The notes beneath the pieces are model-generated. The model ran no database searches, was not told where the DNA came from, and saw nothing but the letters and a program-made list of their open reading frames with translations. Positions 1 through 10,464 of a DNA stretch of 64,000 nucleotides are shown here, one piece after another. The DNA lies in contig CM018050.1 in assembly GCA_008638375.1 (NCBI GenBank), positions 28,983,723 to 29,047,722 on the forward strand, in the 5' to 3' direction. The position numbers and the translations under genes are program-made. The DNA comes from Nyssa sinensis (Eukaryota > Streptophyta > Magnoliopsida > Cornales > Nyssaceae). Numbering within the stretch: position 1 is the stretch's first letter; each line of letters begins with the position of its first letter.

Positions 1-358
1 CAAGCGGTTGCATTTAATTTAGTCGAACGTTCTTCCTAAGATCTAATAATTTTTGACGTAGTAGATCATTAAATCTTAGCTGCTTCACAAATTAGAGGGA
101 TCAAACAATTACGGATTTGATATCTAATCTAGCAATAGATTACAACGAATAATAAACTAGTACGCCTCCTAGTAATTAAACGAGACAATCATGAAAATAA
201 GCATAGAAAAACATCCGATACTCAAAGCATAAATTGAACAATAAAAATAAATTAGATCTGACAGTTTTATTGATTCCGAGGCTTCCGTTTCCTTTGACTA
301 ATTATAAAAGTTTAGCCACGCACGGCCATGAAAACTTGAAGAAGAAAATTAGAGAAGA

Positions 359-392
<34 letters not shown>

Positions 393-1030
393 GTGCGTGT
401 GTGACGGCTGTTCTTCCCAACCCTCATTAAAAATAAAATAAAGTCCTAATCTAACTAGGAAAGTGGTGTTTCAGCTGAAATTTTCGTGCACCAAGAAACT
501 TTCCAAAAATAAATCGCATGGACCTGCGCATTAGAATTTCGTGCAGCCAAAAACGTCAGCAGTACAGGTGCAGCCACTTCAAGCCTGATTTAGACCTCGA
601 TTTAGTCCAGAATCTCAAAAAACAAAAAACATGAACGTTGTAGGCTATGTTTCTTATCTTTCCATATCATCTTAAATCATCTCAATGGGAGCTCGGATGA
701 GATAGTTATGCCCAGATTACGAAGCGACGTCGAAACTGTCTGAAAATGGACCCAATTAGCAGTTTTTTGCACTTAATGCCTCCTTTTGCATCCTAAATCA
801 AAATATAAGAATAATGAGTACAATTAGGCACCAAATAAAAATAAAAGACTAAACATTAAGGTAGAAAAATATGACATTTTGCATTCTCATCAATACACTA
901 TAGAGAATATAAGAAAAGCTCTCAAGAACACTCTTCAATTGATTATCTCATAGAATGAAATTCTAGGTATTTTATCACAGCTTCGTGGATCTCAAAATGG
1001 CATTCAAAACATAAAATGATTTTTTTATGC
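1..1030. other. AT-rich repeat-like DNA, no gene seen
   Basis: I see no convincing coding region on either strand. The stretch holds a GA microsatellite and AT-rich sequence ending in a short A/T-rich block near 780-960. The composition resembles LTR or retroelement non-coding DNA elsewhere in this window, but I found no LTR ends, PBS or PPT to prove that. Confidence 0.4.
362..390. repeat. (GA)n microsatellite
   Basis: An uninterrupted GA dinucleotide run of about 29 bp, followed directly by a short GT-rich tract. Confidence 0.95.
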
Positions 1031-1290
1031 ACGGATCGTTCGAACGTGGGCCTGTTAGTTCGAACGAACTATCCTTCGTTCAAACAACCAATCGAACAAC
1101 CAAAATTGAAAAGGCTACTGAAAAATGTGTGGGCACGATCTTTTTAATTTTGTTGAATGAGCATCGAATGAACGCCTTCAAGAAAACTTGTGGGAACGAG
1201 TAAATTTGCTCAATCGAACAAGGATCGAATGAGCACTTTCTGTTGCTCATTCGAACTAGGGCCTAATCATTTGAACGACCAACAGAATAC
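1031..1290. repeat. cluster of GTTCGAACGA-like motifs
   Basis: About ten partial or full copies of a TTCGAAC / TCGAATGA motif, on both strands because TTCGAA is palindromic, lie within 260 bp (for example near 1037, 1055, 1073, 1160, 1205, 1245 and 1270). The same motif recurs at 48296-48420 beside the young copia element, also with CCTTCGTTC next to it. Motif clusters of this kind are common in the U3 regions of plant LTR retroelements, so a decayed LTR is the likeliest context, but no boundaries are visible. Confidence 0.55.
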
Positions 1291-1320
1291 CAGAAGTCAT
1301 GGATTTGTGAAGAAAAAGAC

Positions 1321-2439
1321 ATCCCCATACAAAGTGTGAAGACATAGATTTTCAAATAAGTCCTTGGGAGTATTTTTCACAATCTAATAACAAACACACA
1401 TGAAGAAAAAATGATAAATATGTAATGTAGGATTTGTGAGATTCAAATCGCAACTAAAGTCCAATATACCTCTCGTGGACCAAGAAGATTGGTAGATGAG
1501 TGCGGCAATGAGGCATAAGTATTATTGTAAGAGAAATGAGGCTGGAGAAAACCTAAGCCTAAGACTAAATTACAATTACACACAAATCAATTTTGTAAAC
1601 ACGAATTAGCCAATTACAACAAAGGACCCTTGGTCCTAACACTTGGGGACAAAATAGTTCACTCCAAGTAAAGGAAGAAGTTCAGAAAGTGCAATTAGAT
1701 CCTTAGGATCCAAACAAGGTCATCCAACTTGGTTCAACTTTGAAACCTGATAAACAATCCAAGTTGAAAAACCTTTCTAAGGGACAACCTTTCGATTTTT
1801 GCTTGGAATATCAAAGATATGGGTGGTATTGACCAAAATTTTGTCTGTCACAAATTGATGGTGGATCCAGACCACATTCTTGTATGCTAGAAAAATAAGT
1901 GAACTCAAAGCTCCTGAAAGACGAAAGCAAGTTAATTAGAAAAAAAAAGAAAGTTACCCTTATTAAGGGGACTAACCCAGCATGGATGGCTTAGGTTACT
2001 CTACCTTGAGCTAGCTCCCTTGGAATACGATTCCAGCTCAACTCCCATGCCAAGTCTTAGGGCATCATCTACAATTGAAAGTAGGGGATTATTTACTCTT
2101 AGCCCTTCATGCCATTGTAGACCCCTCAGTGGTAGCGTCGGTATGTCCCTCCAAGGATGAGGAAAGGTCCATAGTTGTTAAGAGTGCCACCGCATCATCT
2201 CAAGCTAGGGTTCCCAATATAGGCCTATAGATGAGGACTCATCAGCTAGGGCCACTCTTTTAGCCGAGATGCTGGCAATGGGTTCCCTCGAAATGACCTT
2301 CATTTTCCTTAAAGGTTTGAGCCCTACGGGCACTTATTTGCGAAGATCCATCTCGAGTGATTAAATGAGCCCGACTTTGACCAAATTCTTAACGGTTAGG
2401 ATCTTTTTGTGAGGTCAGGAGTTAAGCTGCAAGTTAGTT
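1321..2439. other. non-coding stretch, probable retroelement remnant
   Basis: There is no supported gene. Codon-like composition rises after about 1970, next to the minus-strand pseudogene that follows, so the right part is probably the decayed 3' portion of the same transposon ORF. I could not read a protein from it. Confidence 0.35.
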
Positions 2440-3176
2440 CTACTTTAGCCCCACATGCCGATCAACATTAATCTTGGTGTAGCCTTTTGTGTTTCGAATT
2501 ACGAACAAAAAGAAATTAGGGGTAAGTATGGGTAGACTGGAAAATAAATAATGTGATAAAAGAACTGAGTCTCATCATTTTTCCCAAATACCCGAGGGAT
2601 CACTCTAGAATCGTACTTGGTGTAACTAGCATCCTCCCAATCACCATTGACGAAGAAGTACCATTTCTTCCATGTTTCCTTTTAAGAAGGGACGGAGGTC
2701 AGAGGCTTGTATTCAACATTGAAGGATGTGTAATACAATCTATCCAGACCTTTCTTGATGTCCATTTGCACCTTAGTATGTCTAGATCTAATTTTACTTT
2801 GTTTTTAATACTTAGAACCATGAAGGCTATTAGTTGTCTCTAGCCATACACATTCAAGTTAAAAGGGAAAATTCCATAATTATTTGAGGAAGGGATGAAA
2901 GGGGAACCTAAAACATATGTCAAACCATTCTTTGTATACACAAATCTCCCTAGGTGTTTAAAGGTGTTAAGACAGTCAGAAGGGGAAGAAACTTTGCAGA
3001 TGACACTAAGAGGTATATTATACAACTCCCTTATAATATCTTACCCCTTAGGGTTGATATGGCTAGATTTTGGGTCTTTACCCTTAGGCATGTTCATAGT
3101 CTCACTTTTAGAACCCTTATTTTGAGGATAAAAGATTCACTATGACCACTGGGAGGATTATCGGAAGAGGATGACA
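2440..3176 (-). pseudogene. relic of a plant gypsy-associated transposon ORF (Transposase_28-like)
   Basis: A minus-strand ORF begins at a plausible ATG at 3174-3176 with a Ser-rich start (MSSSSDNPPSGHSES). It continues after frame changes as a segment ending NYGIFPFNLNVYG (about 2845-2890). In another frame follows a block with KWYFFVNGDWEDASY and IPRVFG near 2570-2690. The Ser-rich start and the WxxxWFFV..DWE block resemble the putative gypsy-type Transposase_28 (PF04195) class of plant transposon proteins. The family label is from memory of the pattern, not from a search. At least two frameshifts and several stops break it. It could alternatively be another non-autonomous LARD-type ORF. 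Confidence 0.45.
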
Positions 3177-3653
3177 TTTTCTAAAGAAAATATCTAGAAA
3201 ATAAATAAAAAGAGATAAAGGAGAAGCAAGGGTTAAAAAGGGCCCTAACCTAAGATCGAGTAATCGAAGACTTGAAGATTCATTGACGGAATCTAGAATT
3301 GTTTGTCGAACTGTTACATCGTTCACTTGAAATCGCTTTAGCAAGTCTTCAAAAGTGAAATAAAAAGACTTTTGTGATGAAGAAGATCCCTTTTTTATAA
3401 TGATGATGATTCATGATCATCAATGACGAACAACTCTCTCGAAACCTAAACTGTCGAAGGGTAATAACGGGCGTCAATTTTTGAGGTAATGATGATCAAA
3501 GCATTTTTCGAAGGGACATGATAGTTGGTACTCTAAAAGGCATGTGACAGGTTGGCGGCTATCAAGCACATTTATGATTAGTATGGAGCCTACACATCGG
3601 TATCCTAGCCTAAGTTCAGGAACAGTCCTAATAGACTTGAGGCTTTTTTCTAA

Positions 3654-3667
3654 GGGGGGGGGGGGGG
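3654..3667. repeat. poly-G tract (14 G)
   Basis: A pure G14 homopolymer, unusual in this AT-rich window. It may mark an assembly-sensitive site. Confidence 0.95.
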
Positions 3668-3699
3668 AGTAGCTAGTGTGCCCAAAAAATCCAAACACA

Positions 3700-6120
3700 G
3701 AGATTGTAACACGTGGATTAGATTACGTTACCATGAAAGGTTTCCGACCATCACGCGCATATTTGTGGAATAACAAATTCTCAGCAGTGAGAGGCATAAC
3801 AAATTTCCAATATCTAAACAAAGTATATAAATAAACAAGTAATCACATGAGGATATTGGCAACAAAATTCTCAACAAGTCCACAAGGCGGAATAGGCATC
3901 AAATTGTGGAATCAATAAGCATTAGGCATGTATAGAAGTACAAATTTGACAGCATAAAGGAAATGACATTGTGACATGGCTGAGAATTATCACATGTTAG
4001 AGTTTGAGTTTTACTTACATTGGGTTCTTAGCATTGCATTCATATGCGGTTACCATAATAGCTATTCCATAGCTCTCTTTCCATTTCTCATCGTTTGGGT
4101 GATCCTAAAATCACGGATAAAAAATACATAGCATAATGAATCAGCATTTATTCTAATCTCAAACTTTGTTATTCAGTATTTTAAGTTTTTTTGAACTTAA
4201 TTTATTCAGTTAAGGGTCTTCAATTTCTCCATTTAGGGTTCTCTGGTGTCCTTATAACTTATTTGGCCCTTCAAGGACACTATGGTAATTTAGCCTTTTT
4301 AATTTTCCACATTTCTCCATATACGATTTACATATTCAGACTTTGTTTTGAGTCTATTTAGGTCTTTATAACATTTATGTGCACTTATTAGTTTCATTTT
4401 TATACTTCTAGAAACTTCATTAAGTTCTAAGGACGTACTCGTCATTTTTCAGTTTGTTACCGAATTTTATTTTCCTCAAAGGAACGTTACCATTAAGTCC
4501 GGAATATTGGATATAATTAATTTAGGACTTTTCCGAATCTTAATTAGTTTATTTGTGACTTACATTAAGTCTACAGGTATTCTCGTAATTTTACTACTTT
4601 TACGTGTCATATTTTTTGGATACCTCGTTTGCTAAAATGAACTTCACCGTTGAATCTGAAATATCCAAAAATATTAATTAAACTATCTTTTTATTTTATT
4701 TAGACTTCATAATCATTTTATTTAGTTAATACATAGAAGTCATAATCAAAAGCATTATATAAGTGAACGTCATTTTCAAGGCCTGGTATGTCTTGTAATA
4801 TCTTTTTAACTCTTTCTTGCGGGTATTTCAATGAATTGATGATCATGCTTGATGTATTTAAATCTTTACAATTTGTAAGCTGCCAACAAAAAAGATTTGC
4901 AACATATAGGAATACGGTCAGAGAGAGGATCAAGGCCCTTGGAATCCAGACAATATACGGATATTCGCATCTTGTCTGTGTCTCTCAATGGCTTCGTCTC
5001 TGTACGTTCTATACTTTGCAATATATGTCCAAGGCTCTATCATCTAAATGTCATGCTACATCACAAGTGTCAATGGCCAGTCTTATCTACTATGATACTT
5101 GTTACCAAATTCTGATTGATGGGATCAACGGTGAAGATCTTTCGATCAGTAACTTGTATGTAAAACAAATACGTTAAAGAGGTTATCGGAGAGAGACCAA
5201 TGCAAAACACTATGATGACTAAGTTGAATTTTTTAAATTGAACTATGATTTCAAGCCAAGAATTTGGCCGTATCTTGATATTGCTTTCTTTTTATAGGCA
5301 TGGGTAGGCCATTCCTGACAAGATTCATATTGAGGAAAAATTAAAATTGTGTTTATTACATTATCACAGTTTTTTAATTGAACTCTACTATGAGTTCTGT
5401 ACCAAGACGAGTATGGTCAATATCTTGGTTAGATGGATATCTGGATAGCTTCAAAAAAATATTTCAAATTTATATATTTATTTATTATTTTATAAATGCA
5501 ATCTTGTGGTTTTTAAAAAACAAAAATTAATGAAAAGTAATTTTTAAGATGAGTAATGTTATCGAATTTGTCAAGGCAATTAGACCATGGTACATCATGT
5601 AACTTATTATAAATTAATAGCTGACATTTTTTATTTATTTGACCACAATATCAGTTCGACGATTCGGACTGAAAAACATTTTTTCATAAAAGATTGACAA
5701 AATAAATTTTACAAATATAAATACCAAAGTTGAATGCAAAAGCTTCCTAAATTAGATAAAGCAACTTCATAAATCGTATTGGGGTTTCAAATTTCATGAG
5801 TTTGGTAAAGTTATGATCCTAAAGTGGCCTACCACAATGCGTGATTGTGTGATCCTATCTTATAAATTCATAAATATTTTGAGAATTATGAAAAACACTT
5901 TTTCATAATTTTAAAAAATTTAAACTGTTTGTGTTACACGTATTCAAATAGTCAATAAAATGGACTAATTCTTCTTTCTTTAAGTAAGGTCATCGTCAAT
6001 AGAGACATTAAACATTCGAATTATTAATTTTTGCTGATGATGATTGATCCTAAAATATAAACGGTGAAAATCGAACCTACAAATTTAAAGAAGAAGCCAT
6101 ACTAGCTATTCTTACTCCAA
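3700..6120. other. AT-rich intergenic or decayed repeat DNA, no supported gene
   Basis: The part from about 4240 to 4680 is T-rich with repeated phrases of the type GGTAATTT, TCGTCATTTT and CGTAATTTTAC, like the degenerate motif field at 18535-19060 and like the phrase AAAATGACCATTTTGCCCTTT in the gypsy LTRs. The longest open frame, 4788-5177 (+), and its antisense 4718-4933 show no motif I recognise. I treat both as unproven. From 5200 to 6120 the DNA is AT-rich and featureless. Confidence 0.4.
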
Positions 6121-6381
6121 TTAGCACGATGTCATTGAGTAATTACTAGGGTTTCAATCTTTTAAAGTCTGGCAAATACCAAATAGGAAGTTGCAACGAT
6201 TTAACTCGCTAGGAAAGTTCCCGTAAATACATAAATACATTGGGAACGAAAGCCCATGTATGAAAATACACATACAAGCGCATGTCAGCACGATGTCATC
6301 AAGTAATGACTAGCGTTTCAATCTTTTAAAGTCTGGCAGTTACCAAATAGGAGGTTGCGACGATTTAACTGGCTAGAAAAG

Positions 6382-6608
6382 TTTTTTTTTTTTTTTGTAA
6401 CGGAACCCTCCTAAGGACACTTTAGCTTAATGGTAACCTTGGCTTTTAGTCCTTAGCGCTACCTTTGGGAGGTGTACCAAAACGCCCATTAGTCGGGTGC
6501 ATCAGGTAAATCGCGAACTCGCACAATGAGAGAGAGTCAAACCTTCGCGCTACTGGTTATTCACGCAAAAAATCTCACTCCTTACAAACTGCACAATGCC
6601 TGGATGGA
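6382..6608 (-). mobile_element. SINE-like retroposon with poly-A tail and target duplication
   Basis: Read on the minus strand this is a body of about 210 bp ending in a 14-base poly-A tail (poly-T at 6382-6395 on +). The flanks repeat the target: GGCTAGAAAAGTT at 6371-6383 and GGCTAGGAAAGTT at 6610-6622, a direct repeat of about 13 bp with one mismatch. That is the hallmark of LINE-mediated retroposition. A possible B-box-like GAGTTCGCGATT lies on the minus strand (about 6505-6516), but I cannot confirm a tRNA-derived head, so the SINE call rests on the tail, size and target duplication. Confidence 0.6.
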
Positions 6609-6653
6609 CGGCTAGGAAAGTTCCCGTGGATGGACGGCTAGGAAAGTTCCCGT
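6602..6653 (+). repeat. 26-bp perfect tandem duplication
   Basis: The unit from GGATGGACGG to TTCCCGT (6602-6627) is repeated exactly at 6628-6653. It includes the right target-site copy of the SINE-like element and lies only a few bp before the TATA-like box, so it lengthens the proximal promoter. Confidence 0.9.
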
Positions 6654-6654
6654 A

Positions 6655-6666
6655 AATATATAAATA
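6655..6666 (+). promoter_or_regulatory. TATA-like box for the small gene at 6765
   Basis: ATATATAAATAC about 105 bp before the ATG. This spacing suits a transcription start near 6690-6700 and a leader of about 65-75 nt. The second family member has a TATA-like box at a similar distance. Confidence 0.5.
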
Positions 6667-6764
6667 CATTGGGAACGAAAACCCACGTTTGAAAATACAC
6701 ATACAAGCGCATATACATGCGCTAGCTTCAACTCTGTCTTTCTCAAGTTTAATTTAGAGCTTCA

Positions 6765-7016
6765 ATGGCTGGACTTCAATATTACTTCTTTCCTACTGAT
6801 TTCTTTTACCCTCGAACGAAGTCAGTGAACGCGGACAGCAACCACAAACAAGTTCTTCCCATCCGAACCTTGAAAAAGGACGCAACCGATGATCATGATC
6901 ATGATCATGATCAGACCAAAACGGTAGATTTTCACAACAAGCGTGACACCAAGTTTCCCAAGGCTTCCGCTTCTGCTTCTGCACCAGTAAACATCAATCC
7001 CATTCAAAAGCAATAG
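6765..7016 (+). CDS. small conserved plant-type protein, 83 aa (family member 1)
   Basis: A single-exon ORF whose ATG is preceded by TTCA (the same TCA-ATGG context as the paralogue at 32675). The N-terminus MAGLQYYFFPTDFFYP is almost identical to that paralogue. A middle block SVNxD, then QVLPxxTxKxDxTDD, is also shared, and the C-terminal half is variable. In this copy the variable part opens with an Asp-His repeat (DDHDHDHD, about residues 42-49) encoded by a GATCAT hexanucleotide repeat, and ends with an Ala/Ser-rich stretch. It has no signal peptide or membrane helix. The aromatic N-terminus is hydrophobic but short and broken by Pro and Asp. I do not know a characterised function for this family. 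Selection on the N-terminus is inferred from paralogue conservation, and expression is unproven. Confidence 0.72.
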   Translation: MAGLQYYFFPTDFFYPRTKSVNADSNHKQVLPIRTLKKDATDDHDHDHDQTKTVDFHNKRDTKFPKASASASAPVNINPIQKQ

Positions 7017-8080
7017 TAGTGAGGAAGACGACGACACCACGTTTATGGCTCTGTCACAATTTCTGAAGACTTCTCAAAGAATTTTTCAATGGCTTTTATT
7101 AACTGTGTGTGTTTGTTCTTTTTTATAGGCTTTGCAGATCAAACTAGGTAAAGTTATATGAATTTGTTTTTTTTTCTTCTCCCTTTTGATATTCGTTTCC
7201 TTCTTTAGTGTTTTTTTTTTTTTTTTTGCCTTCTCCAAAGTTAATACCTGTTTTTTTTAGCTAATTTCAGAATTCAATCCTAATATGAATTTTTTAGTTT
7301 TTTTTTTGTTAACTTTTTGCTAAACTTGGAGCAGAACTCTTCTACTTCTGTTAGATTACATATAAAAATTAAGCAAAATTTGTTCCCGAATTAATTAAAA
7401 ATATTAAAAAGGTAATTTTTTCTCAAATTTTAAATCCAAAATTTTCAAGATTTTGTTGAATATTTCGAGTTTATATTTAGAATTTCTTTGCGAAATTTCA
7501 TCTCTCAATGTCTACGCCTATTGTCCATTGACCCAATCAATGAGTCGGTATCTATTTTTTTTTTTTATTAAAAAAATTATTTAGTGAGATGATCACTTCA
7601 TTAAAATTCTAACAGAAACATTTTTTATCCATAAAACAGGGTAGGCATGGATAATTGTGAAGAAAGCATGATCGATTGGCTTTTACTTTACAAAGGCTAT
7701 TGCAAAAAATATTAGGGACAAGAGTCGATTATATTGAAGGGGTTCGGTCATTGTTTTTATTTTTGTTTTCCATGTCCTAAGGAATTAGGGACTTAGCTCA
7801 TATGGAGATTCATTATCTAAGCACTTGATAACTGTAAAATAACTGGCTTTTATTTTAGGAAGTTTCTGGTTCGGTGTTTTTGGTTGGGCCACAAGGAATT
7901 GTATTACATTTTCAATAAATGGCTCATATTTTAGAAAGTTTCCGACTCAGGCGTTTCGCTTGGGCCACAAGAATTGTATTGAAGAACTTTTTTAGAGCAC
8001 TATAAATACAGTATCGATTGTGGCTAAACGTAATTAATGAGAGTGTCAACTCCTATTAGAGTTAAGTCTTGAGAGGGTTT
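7017..8080. other. downstream region of small gene 1 and a diverged 75-bp tandem duplication
   Basis: No further ORF is supported. Poly-T tracts occur at 7160-7320 and 7556-7567. At 7845-7906 and 7921-7981 two diverged copies of one segment lie side by side (both contain TATTTTAG-AAGTTTC and TTGGGCCACAAG-AATTGTATT). A TATAAATA string at about 8000 and the phrase before 8080 look promoter- or LTR-like, but no element ends are visible. The old copia element begins at 8081. Confidence 0.5.
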
Positions 8081-8640
8081 TGTTGTGCAACAAAAGCAGA
8101 AAACAAAATAACGAAGAGAAAAGAAATCAACACAGCAAAAACAAGGGAATATCAAATATGCGTAGTTTGGCAAGTAGCCTACGTTTACAAATGATGTACA
8201 ACAAAAGATCTATTATCAAATGATGAAAAATACAAAACGGGGTCTTAAAACTTGCTCACAAATGTCTAAGAACACTTCCTGCCACTCTCTCTCTTTGCCT
8301 TTCTCAGCAATAATACATTATATATTGTTCTCAAATCCTAAAATACAAAAAAGAGGCAAAAATTGTGAAACTAGGCCTCCGAGTGTCGATCGGACACACA
8401 GAGAGGGGGGTTGCTGGCACCCTCCTTTAGTATTGATTGCACCCTCTGAGTGTTGATCGACACACACGTGTGCCGACGGGCCATTTTTTAACTTTCTCGA
8501 AATGCTCTAAAACTTCTTGTAATGACTGGTTAACAGAAGAAGGGGTTTTCTAGGTCTAAATGCCGATCGGTAGACCTCCAAAAATGCCCGAAACGGTTTG
8601 GATGGAAATCAGCTCAAGAATGCAATACACAAATAAAAAA
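8081..8640 (-). repeat. 3' LTR of copia-1
   Basis: It aligns with 12669-13137 through shared phrases such as GGCAAGTAGCCTAC, GCTCACAAATGTCTAAGA, AGAGGCAAAAATTG and GGTTTGGATG. It carries about 95 bp (roughly 8385-8485) that the other LTR lacks. The right boundary is set by the adjoining PPT and the left boundary is approximate. Confidence 0.8.
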
Positions 8641-8653
8641 TCTCCACCTTGAC
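8641..8653 (-). other. polypurine tract of copia-1
   Basis: TCTCCACCTTGAC on +, which reads GTCAAGGTGGAGA on the element strand. It abuts the 3' LTR, as expected for the plus-strand primer site of a plant copia element. Confidence 0.75.
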
Positions 8654-8699
8654 TTGTATTCCCTTAAGCCATGAGTAAAAAAACTTCTTATGTTGTCTT

Positions 8700-9290
8700 C
8701 TCCACAGAATCTCTAAGGATCAAATCAAATGGTGTGAAACAGAATAGGCTTAGTCATCATATCTACTGGATTCTCTCTCATGGCAATCTTTTTGATTGTA
8801 ATGTCACCTTGAGACATAATATCTCGAAGAAAATGATATATGACATCTATATGTTTGGTCCTCTCATGATACATTTGATTTTTGATCAAATATATTACAC
8901 TCTGGCTATCACAAAATATAACAGTAACATCTTGCTATAAGCCTAAATCATTGACCAAAATTCTCAACCAAATTGCCTCCTTCATTGCTTTTGCTGCCGT
9001 CATGTACTTTACTTCTGTTGTTGACAAAGCAACTGTAGACTATAGAGTAACTTGCTAACTAATCGCACAACCAGCGAATGTGAAGACATAACCAGTCAAA
9101 GATCTCCTTTTATCCAAATCACCAACATAATTTGAATTAACATTACCTACGACGGTAGAACCAAAGCCATAAGCTTTATCAAATACTAAGCCAATATCTG
9201 AAGTCCCTCTCAAATACCGAGGTATCCATTTCACTTCTCGTCAATGAGCCTTGCCAGTATTGGCTATAAATCGACTAACAACAATGACTG
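8700..9290 (-). pseudogene. copia-1 RNase H region (decayed)
   Basis: Minus-strand translation across frames gives the copia RNase H signature around STTEVKYM..A (about 8990-9015), followed by the downstream phrase NxxxHxRTKHID equivalent (about 8840-8880). RNase H would remove the RNA template during reverse transcription. The region lies just upstream of the PPT, as it should. No continuous frame survives. Confidence 0.65.
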
Positions 9291-9312
9291 TAAATATCCA
9301 GATGTGTGCAAA

Positions 9313-10140
9313 TTATAGCATACATAATGCTACCAACTGCATTAGAATAAGGAACACCAACATATATTGTTCTTCTTCCTCACTCTGCGAAAACAATGCT
9401 GTAGAAAGCCTAAAATGAGAGGCAAGTGGAGTACTCACTGATTTGGAACTTTGTATAGCAAAATGCTCAAGTACTTTCTCTATGTACTTCTGTTGTGATA
9501 AGTATGACTTTTCAACTTTCCTGTCCCTGTGAATCTCTATACCCAAAATCTTCTTTGCAACACTAAAATCTTTCCTCTCAAACTCATTACTTAACTGGGA
9601 CTTCAAATTGTCAATCTCTGACATGCTTTTGGTAGATATAAGAATGTCATCTACATAGAGTAACAAGTAAACAAAAGAACCATCTGACAACTATCTGTGA
9701 TACACGCAACTGTCAAAATTATTCCTCGAGTGACCACTGCCTACCATAAAGGTGTCAAACCACTTGTACCATTGCCTTGGAGACTACTTTAAGCCATACA
9801 ATGACTTTTTCAACCTACAAACATGATCTTCTTTACCTTACATAACAAAACTCTCTAGTTATTTTATGTAGATAATCTCCTCAAGCTCATTATGTAAAAA
9901 CGTTATCTTGACATCAAGTTACTCAAGCTCTAAGTCAAACAAAGAAACCAAAGCAAGCAACACGCAAACAGAGTTATGCTTCACAACAAGTGAGAAAACT
10001 TCATTGAAGTCCACACATTCTCTTTGACTATAGCCCTTTGCAACCAAGCATGCCTTGTATCTAGCATTTTCAAACCTTGGGATACCTTCCTTTTTCTTGA
10101 AGACCAATTTTCAACCAACAGTCTTCGACCCCTTAGGCAA
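9313..10140 (-). pseudogene. copia-1 reverse transcriptase (decayed)
   Basis: Two open fragments cover the domain. The upstream fragment (9919-10107) has RYKACLVAKGYSQ, the usual N-terminal RT motif with KARLVAKG-like spacing, and a degraded FAPVVK block. The downstream fragment (9313-9690) has the catalytic box YVDD at 9646-9657, then LGIEI. The enzyme would copy element RNA into cDNA in cytoplasmic particles. Stops between 9690 and 9919 and frame changes separate the pieces, so no working enzyme is encoded. Confidence 0.85.
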
Positions 10141-10464
10141 TTTCACCAAATCCCATGTCTAGTTCTTGTGAAGAGATTCAACCTCTTCATTCATGGCCAT
10201 AATCCATTTTGCAAACTCACTACCTGTGACATCTTCTGAATAGGTAGAAGGCTCTTACATTACAATATCCTCTGTCATGGTAAGTGCATATGCAACCAAA
10301 TCTGCATACCCAAATCTCTAAGGTGACCTAATTTGTCTCATTTCTCTACCAGTCACAATGCTATATTGTTGTTCTTCTTCTACACCAGATTTTTAGGGAG
10401 AACTCTATGTAGAAACAGTGGGCTGAAGTTGAGTGCCCTCTTGCACTCTCTCTAAAGTTCTAAC

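Larger units (their letters stand above)
6124..6714 (+). repeat. tandem duplication of the promoter segment upstream of the first small gene
   Basis: A segment of about 164 bp (6124-6287, starting GCACGATGTCAT and ending with the CACATACAAGCGCAT phrase) is repeated directly from 6288. The second copy is split by a SINE-like insertion after 6381 and resumes at about 6609 (GGCTAGGAAAGTTCCCGT, then ACATTGGGAACGAAA, then CACATACAAGCGCAT). The copies differ at scattered positions. The second copy lies just before the small-gene ORF at 6765 and supplies its likely core promoter, so the duplication copied promoter-proximal DNA without the coding part. Confidence 0.8.

Noticed and set aside
4788..5177. 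129-aa open frame on + (and 71-aa frame antisense at 4718-4933)
   Set aside because: Neither shows a motif, paralogue or promoter context. Similar-length frames arise by chance in this window. Not called as a gene, though it is the longest frame outside known elements in the first 12 kb.
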